Source: Augochlora pura (Eukaryota; Arthropoda; Insecta; Hymenoptera; Halictidae). Taken from it: DNA of 64,000 bases. Where the stretch lies: positions 8,855,714-8,919,713 of the forward strand of contig NC_135777.1 of assembly GCF_028453695.1 (NCBI RefSeq). The letters are read 5' to 3'. Within the stretch, counting starts at the first letter, position 1; each line of letters starts with the position of its first letter. Position numbers and translations under genes: made by a program. Shown piece after piece: positions 24,991 to 36,170 of the stretch. Under the pieces are notes generated by a model, which was not told the origin of the DNA, ran no database searches, and saw only the letters and a list, made by a program, of their open reading frames with translations.

Positions 24991-25893
24991 GAAAGGTTTT
25001 TCATAAAATCGTTATACCTCGTTGAAGAATGAATCTTTCGGGCTGAAAATCATTGCGAAAGAACTTCAAAGTATCGGCCAATCGTAGCAAAAGTTTTGCA
25101 GACGCATCTTCGGAAGTTTATCCCGAAGAAGTGTTGTTATCTCCACGAAGGTTGAACTCGAGACAAAATCTTCGGGCACGCGTCTCCCAGGAAAACTTTC
25201 GCAAAAGTCGGATTACTAAAAATTCGCGGGGAGCACGGTGTTTTGTCGAGTGAACGACCGGACGCGAGTCGGTAATTTGCGAGAAAGAAGAGAATTTCGC
25301 GGGCACAATAGCCTGGCGAGACGTCTCCCGGCGTATTTCTTGCTGTCGCTGCCGGATACAGGCGAAACTGCGGGTCGAAGAGGAGCGCTAGATCGGACAG
25401 GAGGAAACGGGGGGAGAGAGAGAGGGAAACGGTAACGAAGAAAAAGAAGCGAGGAGAGGCGAAGAGAGAAAAAAAAAGCAGGGAAGAAAGGAACGAGCGG
25501 TGGTCTAGCGCTTCGCGACGGCAGAAGAATAATAGAGAGAGGGAAAGGAAGGGTGCGCACCGTGGTAATGGAGGGGCCTGCGAGGGGAGGGTAGAAAAGA
25601 AGCTAGAATAATGGCGAAAAGAGAGAAAGGGGAATAGGAATAGGAATGGAAACGTGGAGGGAGAAAGAGGTCGAGCATTATTGTGACTCGTGATGAAACC
25701 GACTCTATTCTCGCGACTCTGCGAAATCCGGAACAAAGAAATCGGCCGAGTTGCTTGGAATATTATTGTAATAATAATTAACCTCCGGGCGGTTGTCTTT
25801 TCGTGTCGAGTCGCATAATATTAGCTGCGCTTGGGTCACCAGTCAGCTGTTTTGTTGGATTTATTTAAACTTCCCACGCATTCTCCTAAAATT
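24991..25893. other. No gene seen; CpG-rich then purine-rich DNA
   Basis: CpG-rich unique sequence to about 25390, then about 260 bp of purine-rich sequence. The minus-strand frames of 199 and 114 residues here are rich in Ser, Leu and Phe because of that bias. They overlap each other and are not treated as genes. Confidence 0.55.
25400..25665. repeat. Long purine-rich tract
   Basis: Mostly A/G on the plus strand, with scattered GAGAGA, GAAGAAAAAG and GGAATAGGAATAGG motifs. Not a clean microsatellite. Confidence 0.7.
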
Positions 25894-26040
25894 AGACTGC
25901 AGAACTTTAAATAGATTAAAAGGATTTAATGATACAGTTACATTGTTTTCGATTATTAAATGAGAAAGGACATTTTCATCTAACTTTTATTCTTATCAAT
26001 TGACATAAAAAATGTCTATTTAGCAAAAAGATTCACAGTT
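25894..26040. mobile_element. MITE-like element, AGACTGCGG-end family (copy 6)
   Basis: The left end is AGACTGCAGAACTTTAAATA and the right end GCAAAAAGATTCACAGTT. The interior segment 25971-26009 is the inverted complement of 26131-26169 in the neighbouring copy, including an 18-bp exact match. The two copies therefore belong to the same subfamily and lie in opposite orientations. Confidence 0.65.
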
Positions 26041-26089
26041 ATTATTGCACACAATTATTCCTTCCGTTGCTAATTTTCTCGTGTACGTT

Positions 26090-26303
26090 ACTCATATTTG
26101 ACCGCGAACCTTTACGTAAAATAAGATGTTTCTGTGTCAACTGTAAGGAACAAAAGTTAGATGAAAATGTGATGCTTCATTTAAAAACGTTGATACATAA
26201 AACGTAATGTAAGAGTATTTTCAAGTTCTAAAGTCTTCACTAGCTCGTACGTCTCTTTTTCATTTTTGCCACAAATACAGAAAATCTGCAGTCTACTCAT
26301 ATT
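26090..26303. mobile_element. MITE-like element with perfect 9-bp target duplication (copy 7)
   Basis: The element proper is 26099-26294 (196 bp). It is bounded by the direct repeat ACTCATATT at 26090-26098 and 26295-26303. The left end is TGACCGCGAACCTTTACGTA and the right end ACAGAAAATCTGCAGTCT, which are inverted and similar. Nine-base duplications are typical of Mutator-like transposons and also possible for Merlin. The superfamily assignment is inference, because no transposase is present. Confidence 0.75.
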
Positions 26304-26457
26304 ACTACTATCTTTATTTTTTAGTTTACATGTTAGTACTTGCTATTTCAGTTTATCTCCGCTCATTGTTACCTTATTATTACCCTTCTCTCTTTCTATT
26401 TTTGTCTCGTGCGCTGTACATTATAATATTGCATGTAACAAAGGTCGCACCCGTTGA

Positions 26458-26491
<34 letters not shown>

Positions 26492-27240
26492 AGATTGTTA
26501 AAAGAAGTTTAACGAAACTGCTACCAGGCTACGGCTGATTACAATTAATACAGACAAATCTAATTGTCTGCAGTTTAGTAATACATCTACAAGAAATCCT
26601 TTCGAAAAATCAGCAGAGCAAGCGCATATTCCTGAGGTGTAAAAATACTGCGAAAAAATTCTGTAAAAAAGTTACACAGACCCCATTCCAACGTGAAAAT
26701 TTCTGGTGTCAGATAGACGCGGAGACGACGAGCGAAGTTTAAGAGCATAAGTCTCTGCACTTCGACAAAGGGGATGCTTCATCCCGGCATCATCCTCTTC
26801 CCGTGATCATCCAGGTAGGCGTTCCTGGGGATCCGGAGAGCGAAGGAGATGCGAACGCAGCCTAACCTAGCCCAACTTCAGCTCGGGGTGAGTGGAGGAT
26901 GCGGGCAAGGGGTGAGTAGCTTAGGAAGATGATGATAGGGGGCGCGATCGTTCGGCAGAGGAGGATCGTCATCGATTTTCGTGCATCGCGTGGGCGCGAT
27001 AGCCCGTCGATAATGGGCCAGGCCTCTGAATTTGCCTTGCAAACAGTCTCGCGAGCTAGAAACAACGCTCCTCGTCAACGATATCCGGTGACCTTCGCCC
27101 CCTGTGGCCCGAATCATGTGTTTAACCCGAGGAGATCTTGGGTGGGTGGAAGAAACACGTCTGAAAAGATTACCGGCGACTCGAGGGCGATTTGAAAATC
27201 AAATTGAGGAGAATTTGCATGGAGGTCTCGTGCTTGCGCC
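26304..27240. other. No gene seen
   Basis: AT-rich to 26690 with one trinucleotide microsatellite, then CpG-rich unique DNA. Short overlapping open frames on both strands at 26862-27195 have no recognisable relatives. Confidence 0.5.
26460..26491. repeat. TTA trinucleotide microsatellite
   Basis: About ten perfect TAT/ATT triplets. They produce a run of Ile in the overlapping frame. Confidence 0.97.
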
Positions 27241-27314
<74 letters not shown>

Positions 27315-27317
27315 TCT
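27241..27317. repeat. Long CT microsatellite
   Basis: About 31 perfect CT units, then a short imperfect tail. This is the longest dinucleotide repeat in the window. Confidence 0.98.
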
Positions 27318-27418
27318 AGCGGAACGAAAGCGGTAACAAATGAGGGATTTGTCCGGAGGGTGAGTGCGACCGGTCCTCCGACAGTCCAGATTTTTAAACC
27401 CGCTTGATTGTAAGCCGC

Positions 27419-27643
27419 GACCAGCGAATTTTATGCATTTTTGCAGTAGCCACCGTCGAACCACAAATGCGCCAGATTTATTGAGATTAATACTGTTTGC
27501 TGCGCAGCTTCTCCACAACGAGTTCATTAACACTAAATCCATTTCTGAGAGACAATTTCTGAGCAAAAATCAATCCTCCAAAACTTTCATATTTGAACAA
27601 AATTTACCTTTCCTATGTCTTGTCACTACGAAATCCAGGATGT
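27419..27643. mobile_element. MITE-like element, AGACTGCGG-end family (copy 8)
   Basis: The left end GACCAGCGAATTTTATGCAT keeps the inner ATTTTATGCATTT perfectly. The right end is CACTACGAAATCCAGGATGT. The 225-bp interior has no coding signal that I trust; the plus-strand frame 27364-27666 simply spans it. Confidence 0.45.
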
Positions 27644-29324
27644 TAACAACCTCATATAACTCGTAATTATTTAGAACGTTACATAGACGAGAATATTATT
27701 AGATAAAACTAGAAATGGATAAGAAAGTATTATTAGGCAAACGTGTCGATGCAAAGTTTCCGAACGAATTGTTAGTTGCTGTTTAGAAATCTTATGCTGC
27801 TGTAACAGTAATCTTGTGGTTTCTTGAATGTGCTCGATGAACAAGATTGTTGAACTTTTAAATGACTATTTCGATGATGGATCGTCACTGGAATTCGACG
27901 CTTCCCAAATAAATAATTGTTTACTTAATACCCACTAGAGGATATGTAATCGTGATCCGATAAAATTTTTCTTTCCCAATCTGGTCCAAAGTCAACCAAT
28001 TTAGAGCATCCTTATCCCCAGCGTGGCAATTTATCAGCGATCCAGAATGTGAATGGTCGATCTATCGTTCGTAGACGAGGTTCGATCAAGGCTGGGCGAT
28101 AGCGAAAGTGTTCGCGGAGCATCCGTATTCGTTGCATCGCGAATAATTACCGAGATCCGCGGGGCTCTGTCACTTGGATGGCTGCTGAGTAAACGGGTCA
28201 ATACTTGGAATGTCATATCCGCTTTAAGGGCGCGGCGCGTTAAGGGATGCGAACAGGCAGAGGGAAAGAGAGAGAGAGAGAGAAGAGAGAGAGCGAGACA
28301 GAAGAGAGAGAGCGAACGGGAGAGAGCGAACGGGAGAGAGCGAGAGCGAGAGAGCGAGAGCGAGAGAGCGAGAGCGAGAGAGAAGGGTGGTCTCTGCATA
28401 GGCTCGGCGATAAACGAGGGAGGATGTTCGCTCGATCGTGGCCACGGATACGGAAAAAACGCGCGGTCGTCTTCCGCTCGACGGAGTATCAACCCCCTCG
28501 AAGTCCCGTCGAGGATGAAATCCGCACGGAACCCATTCCTCGCGGAGACTTTAATAAATTCCGCGAAATTCGGGCTAACCCGAATCGATTGATATCGAGT
28601 AGCTCTTTTCTCGGGGCAAATATCGGCGAGAGATTCTCAACCCGAGCCGGCTAATTTATTAGATCGGTCGTTACTCGTTGGATGCCTCGAAAGGATGGCT
28701 TAAGGATCTTATTCGACCGAGAGTGGCATCATTAAGCTCCTCGAAGGCATTCGACTTTGTGCGCTGGGTGTCCAGCGTCGGTACACCATCGATCATTTAA
28801 TCGACAATAGAAGATTGATCTTTTATGGTAATTAAATTTCATTGATCCACGGACTGTGATGTTCGGCTCGTTTTGACTCAGGATATTGTAATCGTCGCTT
28901 ATGTGCTCGTTACATTACGTAATTAAGTATTGGATGATGTGTATACACGTCGTAAGGAAATGTAAATTTCAGATCTAACAACAAAAACACTTTTTCTACA
29001 AATTTAAGTCAAATACTTGTAAAACGTATTCATAAATTTCGCACATTTCAGGACAATTCTAAAATAATTTGACAAATAAAAACTGCATTCAGTTTGATTT
29101 ATGAAACGCGTACAAAATCTTAAAAACAGACCGACGCAGCTATGTGGTTGATTTCGATTGAAATTTTCCACATAATAATTACCTAACAGTTCTGCTGTAA
29201 GTAATTGTATTACGAATTCGATCGTGCTGCAAAACATGTCGGAGATGTTTATCATTTTAACACAACAACTACATAGTTTTCAAACTTACTTTATTGTTCA
29301 CACGAAACCAACAAGCAAACAATT
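27644..29324. other. No gene seen; GA/GAGC tract in CpG-rich DNA
   Basis: AT-rich to 28030, CpG-rich with purine repeats at 28030-28700, then AT-rich. The 179-residue frame at 28053-28592 has a non-repetitive amino half but runs into an Arg/Glu repeat and overlaps a 152-residue minus-strand frame. I reject it as a gene. Confidence 0.5.
28258..28384. repeat. GA / GAGAGCGA compound repeat
   Basis: (GA)n at about 28266-28282, then GAGAGCGAACGG repeats and then GAGAGCGAGAGC repeats up to 28384. This is a compound, evolving purine repeat. Confidence 0.9.
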
Positions 29325-29504
29325 ATTTTGCGGTAAATTTAAATCGAAACTGAAAGTGCGTGAACTTATGGACCGATCTGTTCAAACAAATTGTAGCTAC
29401 TGTCGAAAATAATCGAGCGGCATTGTTCAATTTTTGTCTCGCATTTACTGTATCGTGTTCGAGCCACCCACGCTCTCTTCATGAACACATGGAATCCGCA
29501 GTTT
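29325..29504. mobile_element. MITE-like element, AGACTGCGG-end family (copy 9, left end tentative)
   Basis: The right end CATGGAATCCGCAGTTT is clear. The proposed left end ATTTTGCGGTAAATTTAAAT has lost the AGACT terminus. The 180-bp length fits other copies. Confidence 0.4.
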
Positions 29505-30400
29505 GCTAATAGCACGAAATGCTTTGGATCGTCATAAACACAGCCCACCCCCGTATACACTTCAATTGCAAACACAGCTCGCGAAAGTATGAATAATGTA
29601 TCGTAAAAACATTTGTTTGGTGAGGCGGTTGTTGATGTAAACACGAGAAACATCGTTTGCCAAATACAAACGTTTTCATATTTATCGTGCTGCTATTGCG
29701 AACGATTTAGCGGATGTAAATCCGGAATTTCCACACCTCCGACGTTCATAAAATGCACGAACGCTATGCCCGGTTCACACAGCCTGGCGAAACGAGTAGC
29801 GTGAATTAACTATAACACGCAAGGCGTCGGAGGTGTTAACGATCTACGGAGACGGAAAAATTGGCCAACCAGACGTCCGTTTCCGTCTCCCAGATTCTTT
29901 TCCGGCGCATTGTTGCGGCCGCGTAATTCCTATTGAAAAGTTAGGCCGAAGCGGACTTCGGATCGGAATTTCGCCGGTGCAAACACCACGAGGAATATTA
30001 TGGCGCGCGCGGAATATGCTCCCGCAGCCGCGACGCCATCTGACACTGCAAGCGCAATAAGCCTTCCAACGTTCATTGTCTCGCCACCGCGTATGCGCTC
30101 TGTCCTGCAAGACGTGTGACAATGAAGCCAACGCTTTGTAATCCTGCCGAGGATTTTACGACCCGTCCCTTCTGCGACGCCGATCGAGCCAAACACGCGA
30201 TAATGTACTACGATGGAAGTATGCAGGCGCTACTGCAATTTTCTCCGTACTTCGCGATTAGAGAATTTTATACGTTTGCGAGAGAAACAGAGCTCGATAA
30301 CAGACAGACAGTTTCCAACCGATCGAAATTAGTAACCAGACGGGAATACTAGACCGGACTGGCACGTGTCGTCTTGTAAAAATTAAGACCAAGATTACTA
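29505..30400. other. No gene seen; CpG-rich unique DNA
   Basis: CpG-rich unique sequence containing one 12-bp inverted repeat. Both strands are open in short frames (29833-30131, 29930-30196), as expected for GC-rich non-coding DNA. Confidence 0.5.
29733..29835. other. 12-bp perfect inverted repeat, 79-bp loop
   Basis: ACACCTCCGACG (29733-29744) is complementary to CGTCGGAGGTGT (29824-29835). The loop has only short internal complementarity (CGCTA with TAGCG). One such match is roughly expected by chance in a window this size, so its significance is doubtful. Confidence 0.4.
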
Positions 30401-30836
30401 CATAGTGACTCCCATTAATGTCCGCACGCTTTCGCAATAGCTTTCTGAAACTTGATCGAACGATTTGAAATTTGTTTAGACGATAGAGGTACTATTATGC
30501 TAAACAACGGTTGAATTAGTTTGTTACAAATTTGCTATTACTTGGAGTGACAAAACAAGATGAAGGGCTCTCGCTTTTTGTGAATAACTTATCAAAATCT
30601 ACGAAATATATTTTTCAAATTTTGATCTTAGACTTAGATAAGAAAAGTTTAAAAAATGAGAATCTTTTTATTCCTCTTGTCATTTTAAACAGTAGCAAAA
30701 TTTTAAAAAAGCATTCCAGTTATGGTCTAGTAGACTGATCCCTTCATTATCTAAAAAAAAATTCAAGTGATTCAGTTCGCTTCCAGAAAGTTATTCTGTT
30801 TTAAAAATTGTCCGAATATTAACGGGAGCCACTATG
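30401..30836. mobile_element. Non-autonomous DNA transposon with long terminal inverted repeats
   Basis: The left end CATAGTGACTCCCATTAATG (30401-30420) is matched, inverted, by the right end, whose complement reads CATAGTGGCTCCCGTTAATA. The inverted similarity continues inward: AATAGCTTTCTGAAACTTGA on the left against AATAACTTTCTGGAAGCGAA in the complement of the right. The arms are thus about 65-70 bp. The interior is AT-rich and carries only a 68-codon unrecognised frame. TA precedes the left end, but the base pair after the right end is AA, so a TA duplication is not demonstrated. Long-TIR Tc1/mariner relatives are one possibility. It is unrelated to the AGACTGCGG-end family. Confidence 0.75.
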
Positions 30837-32005
30837 AATGTCCTGCAGTTTTTATAAGATGTGCTTGAATGAAGAAATTTATTCCTAATATCCACTGGAA
30901 GCTTCTTTATAATTTCAATATTTTAATAATGTATGTAAGGCCAGTGATTTTTGATTTGGTACATTTAGAGTAAATCAGACAGTGGTTTTTGAAAAGTATA
31001 CTCGTTGTAACAAAAACGTTGCCATTTATTCACGACGTGCTTTTTCAACGTGCATCTGCTTTTAATCGAGAATTATGATTTAAAAAAAGATGGGACTCAT
31101 GCTAGGCAACGTTACCGTATAGATTTATACTTTTGCATCGAGAGCGCAGAATTATTCGGTATTGAATTCGACGGGGTTCGAAACGGGAGACATTGGCAAC
31201 GCCAGTTGGTGGCCGGGAAGAAGCTCGGTATCCTATAATTAATTATCCGCGACAGAAGCAGCCGGTCGGGCAAATGAAATTGAGAGTACCGAGCCCGGAA
31301 ACTCAGGCAAACAGCAGCCCCCGATCAATGCAACTGCACAATGCCTCGAAAAACCGCAGCTCCGGGACTCGTTCTGCAGCAGCAGCAGCAGCAGCAGCAT
31401 ATGAAAAACTGGCTGCACCGGGGAGAGAGAACCCGGTAAACAAACCAGCCACGAAGACGATAGAATTATCGCGGGCATATTAAAAAGCACCGAACAATCG
31501 GTGTCGCGCTGAAAGCCGGCACGGAAGAAGAATATCACGCGCGCCCGCGCTCGCGCGAGCGACCCATTCATCGCATCTCGCCTAACCGCGCGTTCGGCTC
31601 TCTGCTGGCCGCGTTTGCGACGAGGACGATGCTCTTTGGAAAATGTACGCTCCCGTTTAGAAGCTTCCAGCTTTCCACCGAGAAAAATGATTTCCGAAAA
31701 ATTTGTCTGCGGATCTTAACGGAGATATAAAAGATGAGGACTGTTCTGCGGCGATATAGACTTCCATCTGGAAAATTGTTTTCAATGTTTGTCGTCACCG
31801 ATTTTAGATTTTAATTGATGTATGGTTTCAATGTAACGGTTCACGGCGTGTTTGAATGACGTCTTGAACTTTAAACATCTTTTCAACAGCACGAGTATTA
31901 TATTCTTGTAATTAGTTGGACAATGAAAATGAATTTTTATAAAGGCAGACTGCTTTAAATAATTTTGAAACAAGTACGGAATTGTGAAAAATCTTCCGAG
32001 CAATA
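30837..32005. other. No gene seen
   Basis: AT-rich to 31040, CpG-rich unique DNA to 31800 with a CAG-type repeat and a perfect 14-bp palindrome (CGCTCGCGCGAGCG, 31548-31561), then AT-rich. A weak family-like end (AGACTGCTTTAAATAATT) occurs at 31947. Confidence 0.5.
31376..31399. repeat. GCA trinucleotide microsatellite
   Basis: Eight GCA/CAG units. It would encode poly-Ala or poly-Gln if exonic, but no convincing exon surrounds it. Confidence 0.95.
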
Positions 32006-32460
32006 TTTTAGATTGTTAAATGTCGTTTCAAACCCTCAAATGTTTTCGAGTCACGTTCCAAATAGTTAACAGATGAAAATAAGTTCCTTATTCAATTATT
32101 TATCGATATTAATTATACAATTTAATCAATTATTTGAAAGCTCATACAGGATGCTATAGAAATTTTCAAAATTGTTTCTAACGCCGTCGAACACCGTTTC
32201 GCCCCTCAGATATTACATCTCCTTTAAAGTATTCAAATGATAAAACGTTAAAAAACGTTAAAACGTTAGTTTGCTGAAATAATTTCAAAGCACGCATTAA
32301 ATGTCAAAAAGTTTTCGGAATTATTTCTGACACTGTCAAGTAGCGTTTTAATCGCAAAGTATTATGACATCTCCTTCAAGATAATCAGAAGAAAAAGGCA
32401 ATATTTTATTTCAGTCCTGTACATCACAAAAATCTTCACAATTGCCCGTTACGGTACCAA
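32006..32460. repeat. Degenerate satellite, unit about 150-170 bp (block A)
   Basis: Three to four diverged copies with ordered landmarks: TTTTCAAAATTGTTTCTAAC, then a CCGTCGA or CTGTCAAG anchor, then ATTACATCTCCTTTAAAG or ACATCTCCTTCAAGATA, then AGATGAAAATAA or similar. Anchors fall near 32010, 32183, 32333 and 32450. The same ordered landmarks recur in 36470-36800, so both are pieces of one family. Confidence 0.65.
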
Positions 32461-32799
32461 GCATTATTTCAACCCCATAAATTCTAAACCTGAGAATCTA
32501 ACCGCCTCAAGAAATTTTCCTATAGAACACTCGACTCTACCAATGGATTCATGCATGATTAAAAAGAAACTAAAGAAATGTGACACATTTCCTAGATTCG
32601 TGCTACATCGTTCTATCCCTAAATGGAAAAGAGACCTATACGCGATGAATCTCTGCGTATACGTAGACGACATATGTGTCCCAGTTCTTTGGAAACGAAT
32701 ACAGCACACAGAAGCGTGCATTACCTTTGCTTCGGCCGAAAGCGCGGTGACATTACCTCCATTCACGCCGCGCGATTCGACAGGAAGAATAGAAGACGG

Positions 32800-32828
32800 A
32801 GGTGGTGGTGGTGGTGGTGGTGGTGGGG
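32800..32828. repeat. GGT trinucleotide microsatellite
   Basis: About eight GGT units ending in a short G run. It gives poly-Gly, poly-Trp or poly-Pro runs in the overlapping frames. Confidence 0.95.
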
Positions 32829-33129
32829 GTGTGAGAAAGGTAGAAGGACGAGAGCCGCGAAGCGCAGAGACAAGGGCGAAGTTATTCCGGCAAGTTAGGA
32901 ACGAACGTGTGCCACAGTTGGCAGCGCTATCATCGTCTATGCATCTTGTGGTCGGCATGTACCGTTGCATTCGAGGTCTGCAACTGTGCGGACGGGCCGG
33001 TGTGAGGAGGGTGGAGGGGCAAGGGAACGGAATATTGCAATGCAAAGAAAGCAACGGCGGAGAGGCGCCGCGTCTCTTTCGCGTATCAGAGAGGAAGAGA
33101 TAGAAGGAGGCTAAGAGAAGCAGTCAGGA

Positions 33130-33178
33130 AGAAGCAGGAGCTAGAAAGAGAGAGAGAGGGGGAGAGAAAGAGAGAGCG
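33130..33178. repeat. GA-rich tract
   Basis: Imperfect (GA)n with G interruptions. Confidence 0.85.
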
Positions 33179-33674
33179 CCAAAGACGATAATATAGCACA
33201 CTTTAAAATTATAGTAATTTTAACATTATATTAAATGAAAAAATATTATAAATAGAATAAAATATACATATTAAATAAAATTATTATTTAACAATCATTC
33301 AACATTACAACTAAGTTTTTGTTTTTATAAAAACTTACAAAATACCACTGCAAGCATACACAAATCTAATGGAATAAAATTTCGCCAGTCTTTAGGGACA
33401 TGTAGTGCGACGAAATGATGGCACATATAACTAAGAATTATACACAGCAATAAATCTACGAATAATATGTACTCTATAGTTTTAGTAATGTTTATAGCGG
33501 TATTTTGCAAGTTTCTATAAAACTAAAATTTCGTTGTAATGTTGAATAAATAAAAGTTACGTCGATCTTCGTTAACTTTAACAGAAAAGATAAAGGAGTT
33601 GCAGAGAAAAGAAACTATGAATAAATTGGTAAAAGAACTTCGAGAGAAATTGCAACAAAATACTATGAAGAAAT

Positions 33675-33790
33675 CGAAGAGGAGAAGGTAGAGAGGAAGA
33701 GAGCGAAGAAAACAGAGAGGTAGAGAGAGAAGGCAGAGAGAAAGAGAGCCAAGAAGTTGGCGAGAAAGAGAACTAAGAAGTCAGGGAAAA

Positions 33791-33833
<43 letters not shown>
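33675..33833. repeat. Purine-rich tract ending in a GA microsatellite
   Basis: An imperfect GAGA/GAAGA stretch followed by a clean (GA)n run at about 33797-33832. Confidence 0.93.
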
Positions 33834-33834
<1 letters not shown>

Positions 33835-35208
33835 ATGGAACACAGAAAAAGACGCACAAAGAGATCTGAATGGAATAGCGAATTGACTTTGGAGGGAAAT
33901 CTGCTTCCTCCGTCCACCCCCCGTGCCCTCCCCTCTCGCGACTCCACGACGCCACGCTGAATCTTGATTGTGTAACTGTCAGAGCGTTTCCTCCTTGCGA
34001 AACGCACGGCGGACGTATCGGCTCCGTATCAGACGGAGCGAGAAAGAGAATCGGAGCTGTATAATGATAGAGCCCCGGCCCGTTGCATCGCATAGTAGCA
34101 CGAGTGACCCTGCGGCGTGCGGCGTGCGGCGCGGCGAAGCGCGTTTCGCGTGGTGCAACCGCAACCAGATGAGCAGATTGCGCGACCGGCAGCTATTTTT
34201 ACGAGCTTAGCGTCCAAGGTACAGTGCGTGCTCGTTACCTCGAAATCGCTGCTTCTTCAACGCTGGAGAGACAATGACGATAGAGACTTGGTCTCAGACT
34301 TGATATTTGGATTCGACAAGCTGTTAGGGTCTAACTAGCAAATTCATTCACTGAGCCGAAGTTACGATAATTTATGAAATGTACTAGAGCTTCTTTAGAA
34401 ACAAGTCTGTGTCACTGGAAATTAGGAAATATCCATGTCTACGAATAAATTACCATCGAATTAATAAATAATGAATCTACCGAGCTCTAATTCACTATAA
34501 TATCGTCACTATTATCTGTAGCTTCGCAACGGTGCAAAGACTGTATTTATCTTTCGCTATTTTTATTAGAATGCATTCTTGGATTTTCGGTGAAAACGTT
34601 TTTTTGTAATACAAACAACTATGAAACAGATCATTTTACCTATTTCTATAGGCTTAGTATTGATGATAATCAATTTTCTCCGTTGCGCGAAGTAAGATTG
34701 ATAATTGTGGTGTACAATCTTCAGATTATATTAAACAAGATATTTTTGAAATTTTGTGATTAAACAATGATACGTTGAAATTACCACGAGCCACAGTGGA
34801 TTAATAAAATAAGATAATGATTAAATGAAGTCGCAACTGATGTGTTACACTTTGGATAATTTGAATGTTTAAATAGACGCGCCACAGTTCGGGGAACGAC
34901 TTGGTCATCAAGGAATTACGGTTACTCACTCAATTCGACGTAGCGAGGAACTTTGACTGTTGGCTCACTTACCTAGAACAGACAAAAAAGACATTTCATA
35001 TTAGACACGGAGAACAAGATCAATGGTAAAATGTTCCAGCTGTAATTCTGTTTCAGACAGAATTGCTAGAGATTCCGTACAAGTATAATGATATTAATGC
35101 AGAAAGAAAAAAAAGCTGAACTCGACGCAACAACTTTCCACTAAACAATGTATTTGACAAATTTATGGCAGAAATGAGTGATTATTATAACGTCGCATCC
35201 ACATAATT

Positions 35209-35357
35209 AGACCGCGGATCTTTGTGTAAAATTAAAACTACCTACGTAAATTGCAAGACACATGGATTGCATGAATCCCTCGAAAGCCTTCTGATCTCGT
35301 TACACTTTCGTAATTCGTGCTTCAATTTACGTCATAAATGTATAAAATCGAGTGAAA
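35209..35357. mobile_element. MITE-like element, AGACTGCGG-end family (copy 10)
   Basis: The left end AGACCGCGGATCTTTGTGTA has few changes from consensus. The inverted right end is CATAAATGTATAAAATCGAG. The 149-bp interior is unique. The 9-mers flanking the inferred ends do not match. Confidence 0.6.
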
Positions 35358-36170
35358 CGATTTATTACTCTTAACTTATCAAAACGATTGAACCGCTTTT
35401 TGTAGCGAACGCCGAGAATTTTTATTTCAACCAATGATCAAAGAGAATCCTACAACTTATTCGGCTTTGAGGGTTCAGGATTGAAAGAGCGCATCTTCGT
35501 TCAAGGTAACCGCGAGCAGATGGAACGATCTCTCCGAGCTTCCGATCAAAAATCGACGAAAATCTGTGGGCGACAAAGAAGAAGAAGAAGAAGAAGAAGC
35601 GTTTCGGAAAGGTGAAAAGTATCCCGACCGATCACAATGGCCGTCGCGGCGCGTTGGAAGCCGAACGACGTCGTCCACGTCGGTCGTCGTCGGGAACTGT
35701 AACCGGAAGGGGCTGAACGGTATTCATCGTCGAAAACGAAAAATTTCCCTGAAAAGCCCGGGGCGCCTTGGGCGGGACGCGGCGTCGAGGGAAAAAGAGC
35801 CGATAACAATTCCGATCGAACTGAAAGCCGGCAACGGCGGCACACACAAAAATAACCCGTCGGTGGCAGCGCGGTCGGCTCGATAAACGCACATGTTCCA
35901 GGAGCATTGTGCTCGCTAGCATGTAGAATGTAAACGCACCGCGAATAATTCTTTTGTAAGTGATTTCCGTTCCGGCGACGCTCCCTTCTCGATAACGATT
36001 TTTTCCTCCTTACACCGCGTTTCCACGGTACGATTATTGCAGAATAAAGGGTCACTCTCTATCCGAATTTTAAAGGAATTCCGTTTTTCCATCACTTTGT
36101 TCTCCCTTTACTAATACAATAAACTTTACATCAAATGTTACCACATTTCCTGTCTTTTAATTCTTAAATG
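35358..36170. other. No gene seen; GAA repeat in CpG-rich DNA
   Basis: The CpG-rich block at 35460-36060 holds a minus frame of 169 residues (35546-36055) crossing the GAA repeat and an overlapping plus frame (35566-35886). Both are unrecognised and mutually exclusive. Confidence 0.5.
35577..35600. repeat. GAA trinucleotide microsatellite
   Basis: About seven perfect GAA units. Confidence 0.95.

Larger units (their letters stand above)
32461..35208. other. No gene seen; microsatellites in GC-rich DNA
   Basis: A 186-residue plus frame (32543-33103) and a 196-residue minus frame (32464-33054) overlap almost completely and both cross the GGT repeat. Neither resembles a known protein. Further purine tracts occur at 33130-33176 and 33675-33832, and a CpG-rich block at 33890-34330. 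AT-rich DNA follows. Confidence 0.5.

Noticed and set aside
25137..25736. 199-codon minus-strand frame, the longest in the window
   Set aside because: Ser/Leu/Phe-rich because of the purine-rich plus strand; overlaps another minus-strand frame; no domain.
26860..26873. CCTAACCTA, like insect telomere TTAGG repeats (also TTAGGTTAG near 22527)
   Set aside because: Under two units each; chance level.
28053..28592. 179-codon frame with a non-repetitive amino half
   Set aside because: It runs into an Arg/Glu stretch encoded by the GA repeat, overlaps long frames in other phases, and resembles no known protein.
32543..33103. 186-codon plus-strand and 196-codon minus-strand frames
   Set aside because: Mutually overlapping, both crossing the GGT microsatellite; composition artefacts.
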